A DNA stretch of 64,000 nt from Luteimicrobium sp049844995 (GCF_049844995.1 NZ_JBNCMC010000002.1:372001-436000); one strand, 5' to 3'; shown: positions 17,158 through 26,472, counted from the stretch's first letter. Numbers and translations: made by a program. Notes: generated by a model not told the origin, from the sequence alone.

Positions 17158-18245
17158 CAGCGCTTGCGGCGCGGCTGCGCCTTGATGCCCTGGTGCGCGC
17201 CCGGCTGGAGCTGCGCCGAGCCGACGGTCGTCACGAGACCGGGGTCCTCGCCCCGCTCGGCGGCCTGCTCCCGGGCGGCCAGGACCTTGGCCGTGTTCGC
17301 CTTGATCCCGGGCTCCCGCTCGCGCAGCGTCACCTCGAGCGGCGTCGCGAGGAAGATCGAGGAGATCGTGCCGACGGCGATGCCCACGAACAGGGACAGC
17401 GCGATGTCGCGCAGCGTCCCGGCGCCGAGGAGGAAGCCTCCGACGAAGAGGATGCCGCCGACGGGGAGGAGCGCCACGACGCCGGTGTTGATCGACCGGA
17501 CGAGCGTCTGGTTCACCGCGAGGTTCGCCCGCTCCGCGTACGTCGACCGTGTCTGGTCGACGATGCCCGCGGTGTTCTCACGGACCTTGTCGAAGACCAC
17601 GACCTTGTCGTACAGCGAGTAGCCGAGGATCGTGAGGAAGCCGATCACCGTGGACGGCGTGACCTCCCACCCGACGACGGCGTAGACGCCGCTCGAGATC
17701 ACGAGGTCGGCCATGAGCGCGATGACGGCCGCGAGCGACATGCGCCAGTTGCGGAAGTAGATCGCCATGAAGGCGGCGACGAGCAGGACGAACGCGATGA
17801 CGCCCTCGATGGCCTTCTTGGAGACGTCCGAGCCCCAGGTGGGGCCGATGAACTCGGCCCCGACGTCCTTCGAGGCGTCGACGTCGAAGGTCTTCGCGAG
17901 GGCCGTCTTGACCTGGTCGGTCTCGTCCTTGCTCAGCGTGCCGGTGCGGACCTGCAGGCCGTTGCTGCCGAGGTTCACGACCTCGGGCTGCTCGGACGGC
18001 GCGACCGACTGCACGGCCTGGACGGCCTTGTCCTGCGACTGGTCCTGGATGTTCGTGACGGTGAACTCGGACCCGCCCTCGAAGTCGATGCCGAGGTTGA
18101 AGCCCTTGGTCCCGAGCACCAGGATCGACAGCGCCACGAGGGCGCCGGTGATCCAGAACCACAGGGCGCGGCGCTGGACGATCTTGTACGAGCGGCGACC
18201 GGTGTACAGGTCGTTGCCCCACTGGGCGAAGCTCCCCGCGGCCAT
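17157..18245 (-). CDS. secF: Protein translocase subunit SecF
   Basis: 362 residues, six membrane segments. The SecD/F signature NLGIDFEGGSEFTV follows the first membrane helix. The conserved core contains FLTILGYSLYDKVVVFDKVREN and a C-terminal GTLRDIALSLFVGIAVGT helix. With SecD it uses the proton gradient to pull exported proteins from SecYEG. The start ATG shares one base with the secD stop. The C-terminal tail is long and basic (ending PRRKR). Confidence 0.97.
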   Translation of the reverse strand: MAAGSFAQWGNDLYTGRRSYKIVQRRALWFWITGALVALSILVLGTKGFNLGIDFEGGSEFTVTNIQDQSQDKAVQAVQSVAPSEQPEVVNLGSNGLQVRTGTLSKDETDQVKTALAKTFDVDASKDVGAEFIGPTWGSDVSKKAIEGVIAFVLLVAAFMAIYFRNWRMSLAAVIALMADLVISSGVYAVVGWEVTPSTVIGFLTILGYSLYDKVVVFDKVRENTAGIVDQTRSTYAERANLAVNQTLVRSINTGVVALLPVGGILFVGGFLLGAGTLRDIALSLFVGIAVGTISSIFLATPLEVTLREREPGIKANTAKVLAAREQAAERGEDPGLVTTVGSAQLQPGAHQGIKAQPRRKR

Positions 18246-20326
18246 CAGCGGTTCTCCTCTGTGGTCGAGTCCTGCGTGGGTGCGTCGGCGCCGGCCGCGG
18301 CCGCGCGCTCGGCGGCGCGCCGTTCCGCGATGGTCATCCTGCGGCCGTCGGGCGTGGTCGCGGGCGCGGCACCGGCCGGACGGGCCTGGTCGGCCCGCGC
18401 GCTGCGCTCGGGCCCGGCGGGCACGAGCGCGGTCTCGTCGGGCTCGTCCCCGACGTCGGCGCCGGACTCCGGCGGCGGCGCGGCGGCGGCCTCCGGGACC
18501 CCGGGGGTCTCGAACTTGCCGGCCCCCTTGTAGCGGACGCCCCGCTGTACCTGGTACGTCTCGGGCGACAGGCCCGAGCCGCGGTGGCCGTCCCGGAAGT
18601 ACGGCACGCGGGCGATCAGCTCCATCATCGGGTGCGTGAACCAGAACACCACGATGACGTCGATGATCGTCGTCAGGCCGAGCGTGAAGGCGAAGCCCTG
18701 GACGCCGCCGACGGCGACGTAGTAGAGCACGATCGCCGAGATCAGGTTCACGGTCTTGGCCGCGAGGACCGTGCGGCGCGCACGCTCCCAGCCCCGCTCG
18801 ACGGCGCCGACGAGCGGTCTGCCGTCGCGGAGCTCGTCTCGGATGCGTTCGAAGTAGACGATGAACGAGTCGGCTGTGAAGCCGATCGCCACGATCAGGC
18901 CGGCGACGCCCGGCAGCGAGAGCCGGTAGCCCATCCGCCAGGACAGCAGCGTGATCACGCCGTACGTCAGGATGCCGGCGACGACGAGGGACGCGATGGT
19001 GAGCAGCCCGAGCAGGCGGTACTGGAACATCGAGTAGACGACGACGAGCAGCAGGCCGATGAGCCCGGCGAGCAGGCCCTTCTGGAGCTGCTCGGAGCCG
19101 AGCGTCGCGGAGATCTGCTGCTGGCTCTGCACCTCGAACGTCAGCGGCAGCGCACCGAAGTTGAGCTGGTTGGCGAGCGTCGCGGCGCTCTGGCGCGTGA
19201 AGCTGCCGGAGATCTGCGACGAGTCGCCCGTGATGCCGGTGCTCGCGTACTGGGAGTCGACGCTGGGCGCCTCGATCACGAGGCCGTCGAGCACCATGCC
19301 GAACTGGTTGCGCGGCGCTTGGCCCGCCTGGTCCAGCTGCGCGAGCCGCTTGGTCATCGCGGTCTGCTTCTTGGCGCCGTCGGACGTGAACTTGATGTTG
19401 ACGACCCAGTTGTTCGTGGTGACGCCCTGCGACGACGTCTCGAGGCCCGACGTCGCGCTCTTGATCTCGGTGCCCTCGATCTCGACCGGGCCCAGGATGT
19501 ACTTCGCGGTTCCGTCCTGCGAGCACGTGACGAGGGGCTTGTCAGCCGCGTCCCCGCCGCCACCCTTGAGGTTCTTCCCGTCGGTGCAGTCGAGGTCGTC
19601 GTACTGCTTCTGGATCGCGGGCGTGATCTGGGACAGCGAGCTCGGCCCGTCACCGCCGCTGAGCGAGTCGGAGCTCGAGCCGTCGGACGCCGCGCTCGGC
19701 GTCGGCGTCGGCGTCGCGGCCGCGTTCACGACCGTCGCGCTCTTCTTCACGTACGCCGCGTTCTCGGCGTGCGACGTCGGAGTGCTCTCGTACGCCGAGT
19801 TCTTGTTCGTCGGGGTGGGCGTCGACTTGGACGCGTCCTTCGACGTGGACGTCGGGGTCGGGGTGCTGGTCGCCGCCGGGGCGCTCGTCGGGGTCGAGGC
19901 CGCCGCCGTCTGCTGCGCCGCCGTGAGCGGGCTGCCGATCACGAGCACGGGCCGGATCCGCATCTGCGCGGACTTGCTCACGAGGTCGATCGTGTCCTGC
20001 GACGGGTTGCCCGGCAGCGCGACCACGATCTGCTTGGTGCCCTGCTTGCTGATCTGCGCCTCGGACACGCCGGACGAGTCGACGCGCTGACGGATGACGT
20101 CGATCGCCTGGTCCATCGCCTCGGGCGTGACCTTCGAGCCGTCCGTCGTGGACGGCTTGAGGATGAGCTGCGTGCCGCCCTCGAGGTCGAGCGCCAGCTT
20201 CGGCGTCCACGACGCGTTCGAGACCGCGGCGCCGACTCCGATCGTGCCGAACAGCGCCGCGGTGAGGATCAGCAGGATCAGCAGGATGCGGCCCGGGTGG
20301 GACTTCGCGTGGTTGGTGGTGGCCAA
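18245..20326 (-). CDS. secD: Protein translocase subunit SecD
   Basis: 693 residues. One N-terminal membrane helix is followed by LALDLEGGTQLIL (the D-L-x-GG motif), a large extracytoplasmic P1 region, and five C-terminal helices including GLIVAIGFTADSFIVYFERIRDE. The start codon is TTG (20324-20326), with AAGAGA upstream. P1 is interrupted by about 95 Ser/Thr/Pro/Ala-rich residues (about 137-232) that are absent from E. coli SecD. The tail is acidic, then Ala-rich. It works with SecF and YajC. Confidence 0.96.
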   Translation of the reverse strand: MATTNHAKSHPGRILLILLILTAALFGTIGVGAAVSNASWTPKLALDLEGGTQLILKPSTTDGSKVTPEAMDQAIDVIRQRVDSSGVSEAQISKQGTKQIVVALPGNPSQDTIDLVSKSAQMRIRPVLVIGSPLTAAQQTAAASTPTSAPAATSTPTPTSTSKDASKSTPTPTNKNSAYESTPTSHAENAAYVKKSATVVNAAATPTPTPSAASDGSSSDSLSGGDGPSSLSQITPAIQKQYDDLDCTDGKNLKGGGGDAADKPLVTCSQDGTAKYILGPVEIEGTEIKSATSGLETSSQGVTTNNWVVNIKFTSDGAKKQTAMTKRLAQLDQAGQAPRNQFGMVLDGLVIEAPSVDSQYASTGITGDSSQISGSFTRQSAATLANQLNFGALPLTFEVQSQQQISATLGSEQLQKGLLAGLIGLLLVVVYSMFQYRLLGLLTIASLVVAGILTYGVITLLSWRMGYRLSLPGVAGLIVAIGFTADSFIVYFERIRDELRDGRPLVGAVERGWERARRTVLAAKTVNLISAIVLYYVAVGGVQGFAFTLGLTTIIDVIVVFWFTHPMMELIARVPYFRDGHRGSGLSPETYQVQRGVRYKGAGKFETPGVPEAAAAPPPESGADVGDEPDETALVPAGPERSARADQARPAGAAPATTPDGRRMTIAERRAAERAAAAGADAPTQDSTTEENR

Positions 20327-20425
20327 CGGTGTGTCTCTTCTCGTGCGCGCCGCCGGGGCGACGTCGATGGCGGGGAGTCGAGCGGGACGGCGCGTGGGCG
20401 CGGTCCGGTGGTGCTCCGGGCCGGG

Positions 20426-20893
20426 CTACTTGGACCCGTCGCCCTTGCCCGAGTCGTCCGGACGGTGGGTGTCGTCGCCCAGCGAGCCGTCGCCGGTCAG
20501 GCCGGAGAGGTCGTCCGGCACCTCGAGCACGTCGTCGTCCGTGGCGTCCGACCCCGCGGTCACCGCGGGGGCGTCGGTCGCGGCCGTCGGCTCGACGACC
20601 TTCGCGATCGCGGCGCGGACCCAGCGCGAGCGGGTCCCGGGCGTCGACTCGATGGTGATCTCGTCGCCGTCGACCTCGACGATGCGCCCGAGCATGCCCG
20701 ACGCCGTCATGACGTCCTGGCCCGGGGTGAGGTTCGAGCGGAACGACTGGGCGTCCTTCTGCTTCTTCTGCGTGCGCCGCGAGAGCAGGAACAGGCCGAC
20801 GAGCAGCACGAGGAGGATGATCAGGAACGTGTAGTTGCTCCCGCCGCCGCTGCTGCTGCCTGCGGCCTCGGTCGCTGCCTGGATGTGCTGCAT
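20426..20893 (-). CDS. yajC: Sec translocon accessory protein YajC
   Basis: 155 residues from the chosen ATG 20893, preceded by CGAGGAG; an upstream GTG would add 13 residues. It has one membrane helix (YTFLIILLVLLVGLFLLS) followed by a basic RRTQKKQK stop-transfer and the YajC core LTPGQDVMTASGMLGRIVEVDGD, then an acidic tail. It associates with SecDF. Confidence 0.93.
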   Translation of the reverse strand: MQHIQAATEAAGSSSGGGSNYTFLIILLVLLVGLFLLSRRTQKKQKDAQSFRSNLTPGQDVMTASGMLGRIVEVDGDEITIESTPGTRSRWVRAAIAKVVEPTAATDAPAVTAGSDATDDDVLEVPDDLSGLTGDGSLGDDTHRPDDSGKGDGSK

Positions 20894-21061
20894 GGGTGGT
20901 TGCTCCTCGCGCGCGTGCGGCTCTCGCCGCACGACAGTCTTTGGCTGGGCTGGCCAGACGCCCCCACGCGCTCGGGCCGTCCGGCGCGGTCGTCGCCCCG
21001 GGAGGCGCGCCGCAGCGCGGTCGACGCCGGCACGCGTCTGCGCCGACAGGTCCGCCTCAGT

Positions 21062-22120
21062 CTAGGCCCTGAAAAGGGCGGCCTGGTCCGCCGGTGGTTC
21101 GAGGCCGAGATGCTGCCACGCCGCGGGCGTCGCGACCCTGCCGCGAGGCGTGCGCGCGATGTAGCCCTCGCGCACGAGGTACGGCTCCGCGACGGTCTCG
21201 ACGGTCTCCGCCTCCTCGCCGACGGTCATCGCCAGGGTGGTGAGCCCGACCGGCCCTCCCCCGAACCGGCGGCACAGTGCCTCGAGCACGGCGCGGTCGA
21301 GCCGGTCGAGCCCGACCGGGTCGACCTCGTACACCTCGAGGGCCGCCCGCGCGGCGGCCAGGTCGAGGACGCCGTCCCCGCGCACCTGGGCCCAGTCCCG
21401 CACCCGCCGCAGCAGCCGGTTGGCGATGCGCGGCGTGCCGCGGGAGCGGCGTGCGATCTCGGCGGCGGCGTCCGTGGCCAGCGGGACGTCGAGCAGCCGG
21501 GCCGAGCGGTGCAGGACCTTCTCCAGCTCGGTCGCGTCGTAGTAGTCGAGGTGGCCCGTGAAGCCGAACCGGTCGCGCAGCGGCGCGGGCAGCAGCCCGG
21601 CACGGGTCGTCGCGCCCACGACCGTGAACGGCGGCAGCGCCAGGGGGATCGCGCTCGCGCCGGCGCCCTTCCCGACGATGACGTCGACGCGGAAGTCCTC
21701 CATCGCGACGTAGAGGAGCTCCTCCGCGGGCCGCGCCAGGCGGTGGATCTCGTCGAGGAACAGGACCTCCCCCTCCTCGAGCGAGCTGAGGACGGCGGCC
21801 AGGTCCCCGGCGTGCTGGATCGCGGGGCCGCTCGTCACGCGCAGCGAGGAGCCGAGCTCGGCAGCGACGATCATCGCGAGGGTGGTCTTGCCCAGTCCGG
21901 GCGGCCCGGACAGGAGGACGTGGTCGGGCGGCGCGCCTCGCGACGTCGCCGCCTCGAGCACGAGCGAGAGCTGCTCCCGGACGACCCGCTGGCCCACGAA
22001 CTCGTCGAGCCGTCGCGGGCGCAGCGCGGCCTCGGCGGCGCGCTCGACGTCGTCGGCGGAGGAGGTGACGAGCCGCTCGGAGCCGAGGTCACGCTCGTCG
22101 TCGGGGGCGAGCTCAGCCAC
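21062..22120 (-). CDS. ruvB: Holliday junction branch-migration helicase RuvB
   Basis: 352 residues. AAA+ ATPase with Walker A (GPPGLGKTTLAM), Walker B (VLFLDEIHR), sensor 1 (GATTRAG), an arginine-finger region (PLRDRFGF) and a C-terminal winged helix (GYIARTPRGRVAT). The GTG start overlaps the end of ruvA by 8 bases (GTGGCTGA). It drives branch migration during recombination repair. Confidence 0.97.
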   Translation of the reverse strand: MAELAPDDERDLGSERLVTSSADDVERAAEAALRPRRLDEFVGQRVVREQLSLVLEAATSRGAPPDHVLLSGPPGLGKTTLAMIVAAELGSSLRVTSGPAIQHAGDLAAVLSSLEEGEVLFLDEIHRLARPAEELLYVAMEDFRVDVIVGKGAGASAIPLALPPFTVVGATTRAGLLPAPLRDRFGFTGHLDYYDATELEKVLHRSARLLDVPLATDAAAEIARRSRGTPRIANRLLRRVRDWAQVRGDGVLDLAAARAALEVYEVDPVGLDRLDRAVLEALCRRFGGGPVGLTTLAMTVGEEAETVETVAEPYLVREGYIARTPRGRVATPAAWQHLGLEPPADQAALFRA

Positions 22121-22748
22121 GCCGGCCCCCGAGGAGCCTCAGGGCCGCCCGGAGCGTCGCGGCGACCTGCTCGGACGGGCTCGCGCCGGCGGCCGGGCCG
22201 TCCGCGTCCGCCGTGACGGCGTCGACCGCCTCCTCGGCGACCTTCTGGGTCCAGCCGAGGCCGACGAGCGCGGCGACGACCTCGTCCCGGCGCGCGTCCG
22301 CGGTCCCGGCCGCCAGGGTGGGCGCCCCGGCCGCTCCCGACCCGACGGGTGCGCCGAGCTTGCCGCTGAGCTCGAGGACGATGCGCTGCGCGGACTTCCG
22401 GCCGATGCCGGGCACCCGCTCCAGGGCCTTGAGGTCCTCCCCCGCGACGGCGACGCGCAGCGCCTCGGGGCTGTGCACCGCGAGCATCGCGAGGGCCAGC
22501 CGCGGCCCCACGCCCGAGACCGACTGCACGGTCTCGAACACGGCGCGCTCGTCGTCGTCGGCGAACCCGAACACCGTCATGGCGTCCTCGCGCACGACGA
22601 GCGACGTGAAGAGCGTGACCGTCGCGCCGTGGCGCAGGGTGCCGAGCGTGGCGGGCGTCGCGTGCACGAGGTAGCCGACGCCGTGGACGTCGAGGACGGC
22701 GGAGTCGAGGCGGATCCCCGCCACGGTCCCGGTCAGGTGTGCGATCAC
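22113..22748 (-). CDS. ruvA: Holliday junction DNA helicase subunit RuvA
   Basis: 211 residues. The N-terminal OB fold (MIAHLTGTVAGI) is followed by helix-hairpin-helix repeats (VSGVGPRLALAML, VPGIGRKSAQRIV) that bind the four-way junction. The C-terminal domain (RDEVVAALVGLGWTQKVAEEAVD) contacts RuvB. It is preceded by a LexA-like box, so SOS control of ruvAB is likely. Confidence 0.96.
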   Translation of the reverse strand: MIAHLTGTVAGIRLDSAVLDVHGVGYLVHATPATLGTLRHGATVTLFTSLVVREDAMTVFGFADDDERAVFETVQSVSGVGPRLALAMLAVHSPEALRVAVAGEDLKALERVPGIGRKSAQRIVLELSGKLGAPVGSGAAGAPTLAAGTADARRDEVVAALVGLGWTQKVAEEAVDAVTADADGPAAGASPSEQVAATLRAALRLLGGRRG

Positions 22749-22765
22749 CGCTGGCTGGCCCCTCT

Positions 22766-22781
22766 ACGAACACGTGTACGA
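22766..22781. promoter_or_regulatory. Probable LexA box between ruvC and ruvA
   Basis: ACGAACACGTGTACGA keeps the CGAAC-N4-GTxCG spacing of the actinobacterial SOS box. Compared with the perfect site at 10365, the right half has GTACG instead of GTTCG, so affinity may be lower. It lies 18 bases before the ruvA start. Confidence 0.7.
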
Positions 22782-22793
22782 ACGGCCACCACC

Positions 22794-23372
22794 CTAACGT
22801 CCCTGCACCCCCGACGGCGCCCGACGCGCCGCCTGCTCGGCGGCCGCCCAGGCGCGCTGGGCAGGGGTGAGCTGGTGCCGGTCGCCGCCCTGGAGCGCGC
22901 CCGCGGGCCGCCACAGGTGGCAGATCGCGAGGGCGAGGGCGTCGGCGGCGTCGGCGGGCCGGGGCAGGTCGGCGAGGCCGAGGAGCCGCGCGACCATCCG
23001 CTGGACCTGCTCCTTGCCCGCGCGCCCGTTCCCGGTGACGGCGGCCTTGACCTCGCTGGGCGTGTGGAGCGCCACGGGGATCTTCCGGCGCGCGGCCGCC
23101 ACCATGGCGAGGCCGGCCACCTGGGCGGTCCCCATCACGGTCCCGACGTTGTGCTGCGCGAACACCCGCTCGATCGCGACGACGTCAGGCACGTGCGCGT
23201 CCAGCCACCGCTCGAGGGAGTCGGCGACCTCGGCGAGCCGCAGGTCGACGGTCAGGGTGGGCGCGGTCGTGATCACGCCGACGTCGACCAGCGCGACCTT
23301 CCGCCCCCCGGCGGAGTCGACGACGCCGACCCCGCACCGGGTCAGCCCAGGATCCACCCCGAGTACGCGCAC
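22794..23372 (-). CDS. ruvC: Holliday junction resolvase RuvC
   Basis: 192 residues. RNase H-like fold with acidic residues in RVLGVDPGLTRCG (first Asp), VVAIERVFAQHN (Glu) and the AADALALAICHLW pair (two Asp). It cleaves Holliday junctions released by RuvAB. GTG 23372. The C terminus is a basic/Ala tail. ruvA follows after 45 bases that contain the LexA-like box. Confidence 0.96.
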   Translation of the reverse strand: MRVLGVDPGLTRCGVGVVDSAGGRKVALVDVGVITTAPTLTVDLRLAEVADSLERWLDAHVPDVVAIERVFAQHNVGTVMGTAQVAGLAMVAAARRKIPVALHTPSEVKAAVTGNGRAGKEQVQRMVARLLGLADLPRPADAADALALAICHLWRPAGALQGGDRHQLTPAQRAWAAAEQAARRAPSGVQGR

Positions 23373-23458
23373 GACGCCACCCTCTCACTGACGGAGGCTG
23401 CGCCGTCGGCCGCCACACCGCGCTGCCCCGACCACGAGCGGCCTGCCGACGAGAGGGA

Positions 23459-24220
23459 CTACTCCTCCTCGTCGAGCTCCGCCATCACCTCGTCGCTCGC
23501 GTCGAAGTTCGCGTACACGTTCTGCACGTCGTCGCTGTCCTCGAGCGCGTCGATGAGCCGCAGGATCTTGCGGGCGCCGTCGGCGTCGACCTCCACCTCC
23601 ATGGAGGGGTGCCAGATCGAGTCGGCGGAGTCGTACTCGATGCCGGCGTCCTGGATGGCGGTGCGCACGGCGACGAGGTCGGTGGGCTCGCAGAGCACCT
23701 CGAACACGTCGCCGTTGTCGGTGACGTCCTCGGCGCCGGCGTCGAGCGCGGCGAGCATGACGTCGTCCTCGGCGACGCCGTCGGCCTTGGGCACGACGAC
23801 GAGGCCCTTGCGGGAGAACAGGTACGACACGGAGCCGGGGTCGGCGAGGCTGCCGCCGTTGCGGGAGAACGCGGTGCGGACCTCGGCGGCGGCGCGGTTC
23901 TTGTTGTCGGTGAGGCACTCGACGAGCACGGCGATGCCGTTGGCGCCGTAGCCCTCGTACATGATCGTCTGGTAGTCGACGGCGTCGGCGCCCTGACCGG
24001 ACCCGCGCTTGACGGCGCGGTCGATGTTGTCGTTGGGGACCGACGTCTTCTTGGCCTTCTGGATGGCGTCGAAGAGGGTCGGGTTGCCCGCGGGGTCACC
24101 GCCGCCGGTGCGCGCGGCGACCTCGATGTTCTTGATGAGCTTGGCGAAGAGCTTGCCGCGCTTCGCGTCGATCACGGCCTTCTTGTGCTTGGTCGTGGCC
24201 CACTTGGAGTGACCTGACAT
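23459..24220 (-). CDS. yebC: YebC/PmpR-family protein
   Basis: 253 residues. It opens with the diagnostic MSGHSKWATTKHKKAVIDAKRG and contains YEGYGANGIAVLVECLTDNKNRAA. The family includes DNA-binding regulators and factors that relieve ribosome stalling on proline-rich stretches. It lies three bases after pdxT, as in Rv2604c-Rv2603c, and upstream of ruvC. The C-terminal DELDEEE tail is acidic. Confidence 0.95.
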   Translation of the reverse strand: MSGHSKWATTKHKKAVIDAKRGKLFAKLIKNIEVAARTGGGDPAGNPTLFDAIQKAKKTSVPNDNIDRAVKRGSGQGADAVDYQTIMYEGYGANGIAVLVECLTDNKNRAAAEVRTAFSRNGGSLADPGSVSYLFSRKGLVVVPKADGVAEDDVMLAALDAGAEDVTDNGDVFEVLCEPTDLVAVRTAIQDAGIEYDSADSIWHPSMEVEVDADGARKILRLIDALEDSDDVQNVYANFDASDEVMAELDEEE

Positions 24221-24223
24221 CGA

Positions 24224-24838
24224 CTACGACTCCTTGACGATCTGGACGAAGTGCTCGTGCACGCGCCGATCCCCCGAGATCTCGGGGTGGAACGACGTCG
24301 CGAGCAGCGAGCCTTGGCGAACTGCAACGATCTTACCGGCGACCGGTTCGGGGTAGTCGTCGGGGATCCGGGCGAGGACGTCGACGCCGTCGCCGACCTC
24401 CTCGATCCAGGGGGCCCGGATGAAGACGGCGTGCACGGGGCCGCCGTCGAGGTGCGCGAACGGGAGGTCGGCCTCGAACGAGTCGACCTGCCGGCCGAAC
24501 GCGTTGCGCCGCACGGTGGCGCGGAGGCCGCCGAGGGTCTGCTGGTCGCTGGTGCCGCCGAGCACGCGGTCGGCGAGGAGGATCATGCCTGCGCACGAGC
24601 CGTAGACGGGCAGGCCGTCGGCGATCCGGGCGCGCAGCGGGTCGGCGAGCCCGAAGATGCGCAGCAGCTTGTCGATCGTGGTCGACTCGCCGCCGGGGAG
24701 CACGAGCCCGTCGACGGCGGCGAGCTCGTCGGGCCGCCGCACGGTCACGGCGCGGGCGCCCGACGCCTCGAGGGCGGCGCGGTGCTCGCGGACGTCGCCC
24801 TGCAGCGCGAGGACGCCGATGGTGGGGGTGCTGCTCAC
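24224..24838 (-). CDS. pdxT: Pyridoxal 5'-phosphate synthase glutaminase subunit
   Basis: 204 residues. Class I glutaminase that supplies ammonia to PdxS for de novo vitamin B6. Catalytic Cys is in VYGSCAGMILLA, the substrate-binding GGESTTIDK is present, and the His/Glu dyad is in SFHPEISGD. GTG start. pdxS is close upstream, separated by a NUDIX gene. Confidence 0.96.
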   Translation of the reverse strand: MSSTPTIGVLALQGDVREHRAALEASGARAVTVRRPDELAAVDGLVLPGGESTTIDKLLRIFGLADPLRARIADGLPVYGSCAGMILLADRVLGGTSDQQTLGGLRATVRRNAFGRQVDSFEADLPFAHLDGGPVHAVFIRAPWIEEVGDGVDVLARIPDDYPEPVAGKIVAVRQGSLLATSFHPEISGDRRVHEHFVQIVKES

Positions 24839-24884
24839 GGAGTGTCGTGCTCCTCGCTGCTCGGTCCGGTACTCGGTGGGGTGC

Positions 24885-25454
24885 TCAGTCGTCGTGCTCG
24901 GTGCCCAGGTGCAGGACGGTCCCGTCCCAGCCGCCCGCCAGCCGCTCGACGACGTCGGGCAGGGCCGTCGGGAAGTACTCGAGGGGCTGCGCGCGCAGCT
25001 CGTCGGGGCTGAGCCACGCGAGCTCGTCGAGGAGCTCGCGCTCGACGTCCGTCCAGCCGGCCGTGTCGGGGCCGACGTGCGGCACGACGGCGGCGTAGAA
25101 CACCTCGTCCTGGCGGCACGTCTCCTTGTAGAAGTCGAAGATCCCGACGCGCGTCAGCACCGGTCCGACGAGCTGGCCGGGCTCGAGCACGATCCCGGTC
25201 TCCTCGCGCACCTCGCGGACCGCCGCCTCGAGCGGCGTCTCGTCGCCGTCGATGCCGCCGCCCACGGTGAACCACCAGGAGCGCTCGGGCTGGTCGGCGT
25301 CGTGGCCGCGCACCAGGAGCGCGCGTCCGGCGTCGTCGAGCAGGATCACACGCGCAGCCCGGCGGAACCGGACGCCGTCGGGGCCCACGGTCCAGTCCGC
25401 CCCCAGCGAGGAAGCGCGAGGAGGCGCGCCTGCGCCCTCGAGCCCGGACGTCAC
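24885..25454 (-). CDS. NUDIX hydrolase
   Basis: 189 residues. The NUDIX box GDETPLEAAVREVREETGI matches G-x5-E-x7-REUxEExGU and binds the metal that cleaves nucleoside-diphosphate-X substrates. The GTG start overlaps the pdxS stop as GTGA, so it is inserted in the vitamin B6 operon and co-translated with pdxS. The substrate is unknown. Confidence 0.88.
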   Translation of the reverse strand: MTSGLEGAGAPPRASSLGADWTVGPDGVRFRRAARVILLDDAGRALLVRGHDADQPERSWWFTVGGGIDGDETPLEAAVREVREETGIVLEPGQLVGPVLTRVGIFDFYKETCRQDEVFYAAVVPHVGPDTAGWTDVERELLDELAWLSPDELRAQPLEYFPTALPDVVERLAGGWDGTVLHLGTEHDD

Positions 25455-26410
25455 CAGCCGCGCTCGGCGAGCCGGTGCGGGACGGGGATGTCGTCGACGT
25501 TGATGCCGACCATGGCCTCGCCGAGGCCGCGGGACACGTCCGCGATGACGTCGGGGTCGTCGTAGAACGTGGTGGCCTTGACGATCGCCGCGGCCCGCTG
25601 CGCCGGGTTGCCGGACTTGAAGATCCCCGAGCCGACGAACACGCCCTCGGCGCCGAGCTGCATCATCATGGCCGCGTCGGCGGGGGTCGCGATGCCGCCC
25701 GCGGTGAACATGACGACGGGGAGCTTGCCGGTCGCCGCGATCTCCTTGACGAGCTCGTACGGCGCCTGCAGCTCCTTGGCGGCGACGAACAGCTCGTCCT
25801 CCGGGAGCGAGGTGAGGCGCCGGATCTCGGCGCGGATGGTGCGCATGTGCGTCGTCGCGTTCGAGACGTCACCCGTGCCGGCCTCGCCCTTGGACCGGAT
25901 CATCGCCGCGCCCTCGGTGATGCGCCGCAGGGCCTCGCCGAGGTTGGTCGCGCCGCACACGAACGGGACGGTGAACTGCCACTTGTCGATGTGGTTCGCG
26001 TAGTCCGCGGGGGTCAGCACCTCGGACTCGTCCACGTAGTCGACGCCGAGGCTCTGCAGGACCTGCGCCTCGACGAAGTGCCCGATCCGGGCCTTGGCCA
26101 TCACGGGGATCGAGACCGCCGCGATGATGCCGTCGATCATGTCCGGGTCGCTCATGCGCGAGACGCCGCCCTGGGCGCGGATGTCCGCGGGAACCCGCTC
26201 GAGCGCCATGACGGCGACGGCGCCCGCGTCCTCGGCGATCTTGGCCTGCTCGGGCGTGACGACGTCCATGATGACGCCGCCCTTGAGCATCTCCGCCATG
26301 CCGCGCTTGACGCGGGCGGTGCCGACGGCGGCCGCGGCACTGCCGTTCCGCTCGGCGTTCGACTGGTCCGGGGAGGCGGGCGATGACGACGGGGACGACG
26401 GTGACGACAC
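25451..26410 (-). CDS. pdxS: Pyridoxal 5'-phosphate synthase lyase subunit
   Basis: 319 residues. TIM barrel making PLP from ribose 5-phosphate, glyceraldehyde 3-phosphate and ammonia. Characteristic stretches are RVKRGMAEMLKGGVIMDVV, VPADIRAQGGVSRMSDP, KARIGHFVEAQVLQSLGVDY and FTAGGIATPADAAMMMQLG. The start is GTG 26410 with GCGAGG upstream. The first 25 or so residues are Ser/Pro-rich and extend beyond the conserved core. Confidence 0.96.
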   Translation of the reverse strand: MSSPSSPSSSPASPDQSNAERNGSAAAAVGTARVKRGMAEMLKGGVIMDVVTPEQAKIAEDAGAVAVMALERVPADIRAQGGVSRMSDPDMIDGIIAAVSIPVMAKARIGHFVEAQVLQSLGVDYVDESEVLTPADYANHIDKWQFTVPFVCGATNLGEALRRITEGAAMIRSKGEAGTGDVSNATTHMRTIRAEIRRLTSLPEDELFVAAKELQAPYELVKEIAATGKLPVVMFTAGGIATPADAAMMMQLGAEGVFVGSGIFKSGNPAQRAAAIVKATTFYDDPDVIADVSRGLGEAMVGINVDDIPVPHRLAERGW

Positions 26411-26472
26411 GGTGAGACCTCGCACGTTGCTGGGGCGTGTTCGCGGTGCACCGGGAGGCGGGCCCGCTGCCC

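Noticed and set aside
18584..22216. A 1210-codon plus-strand open frame over secD, yajC and ruvB
   Set aside because: Antisense shadow. All three minus-strand genes have full family signatures.
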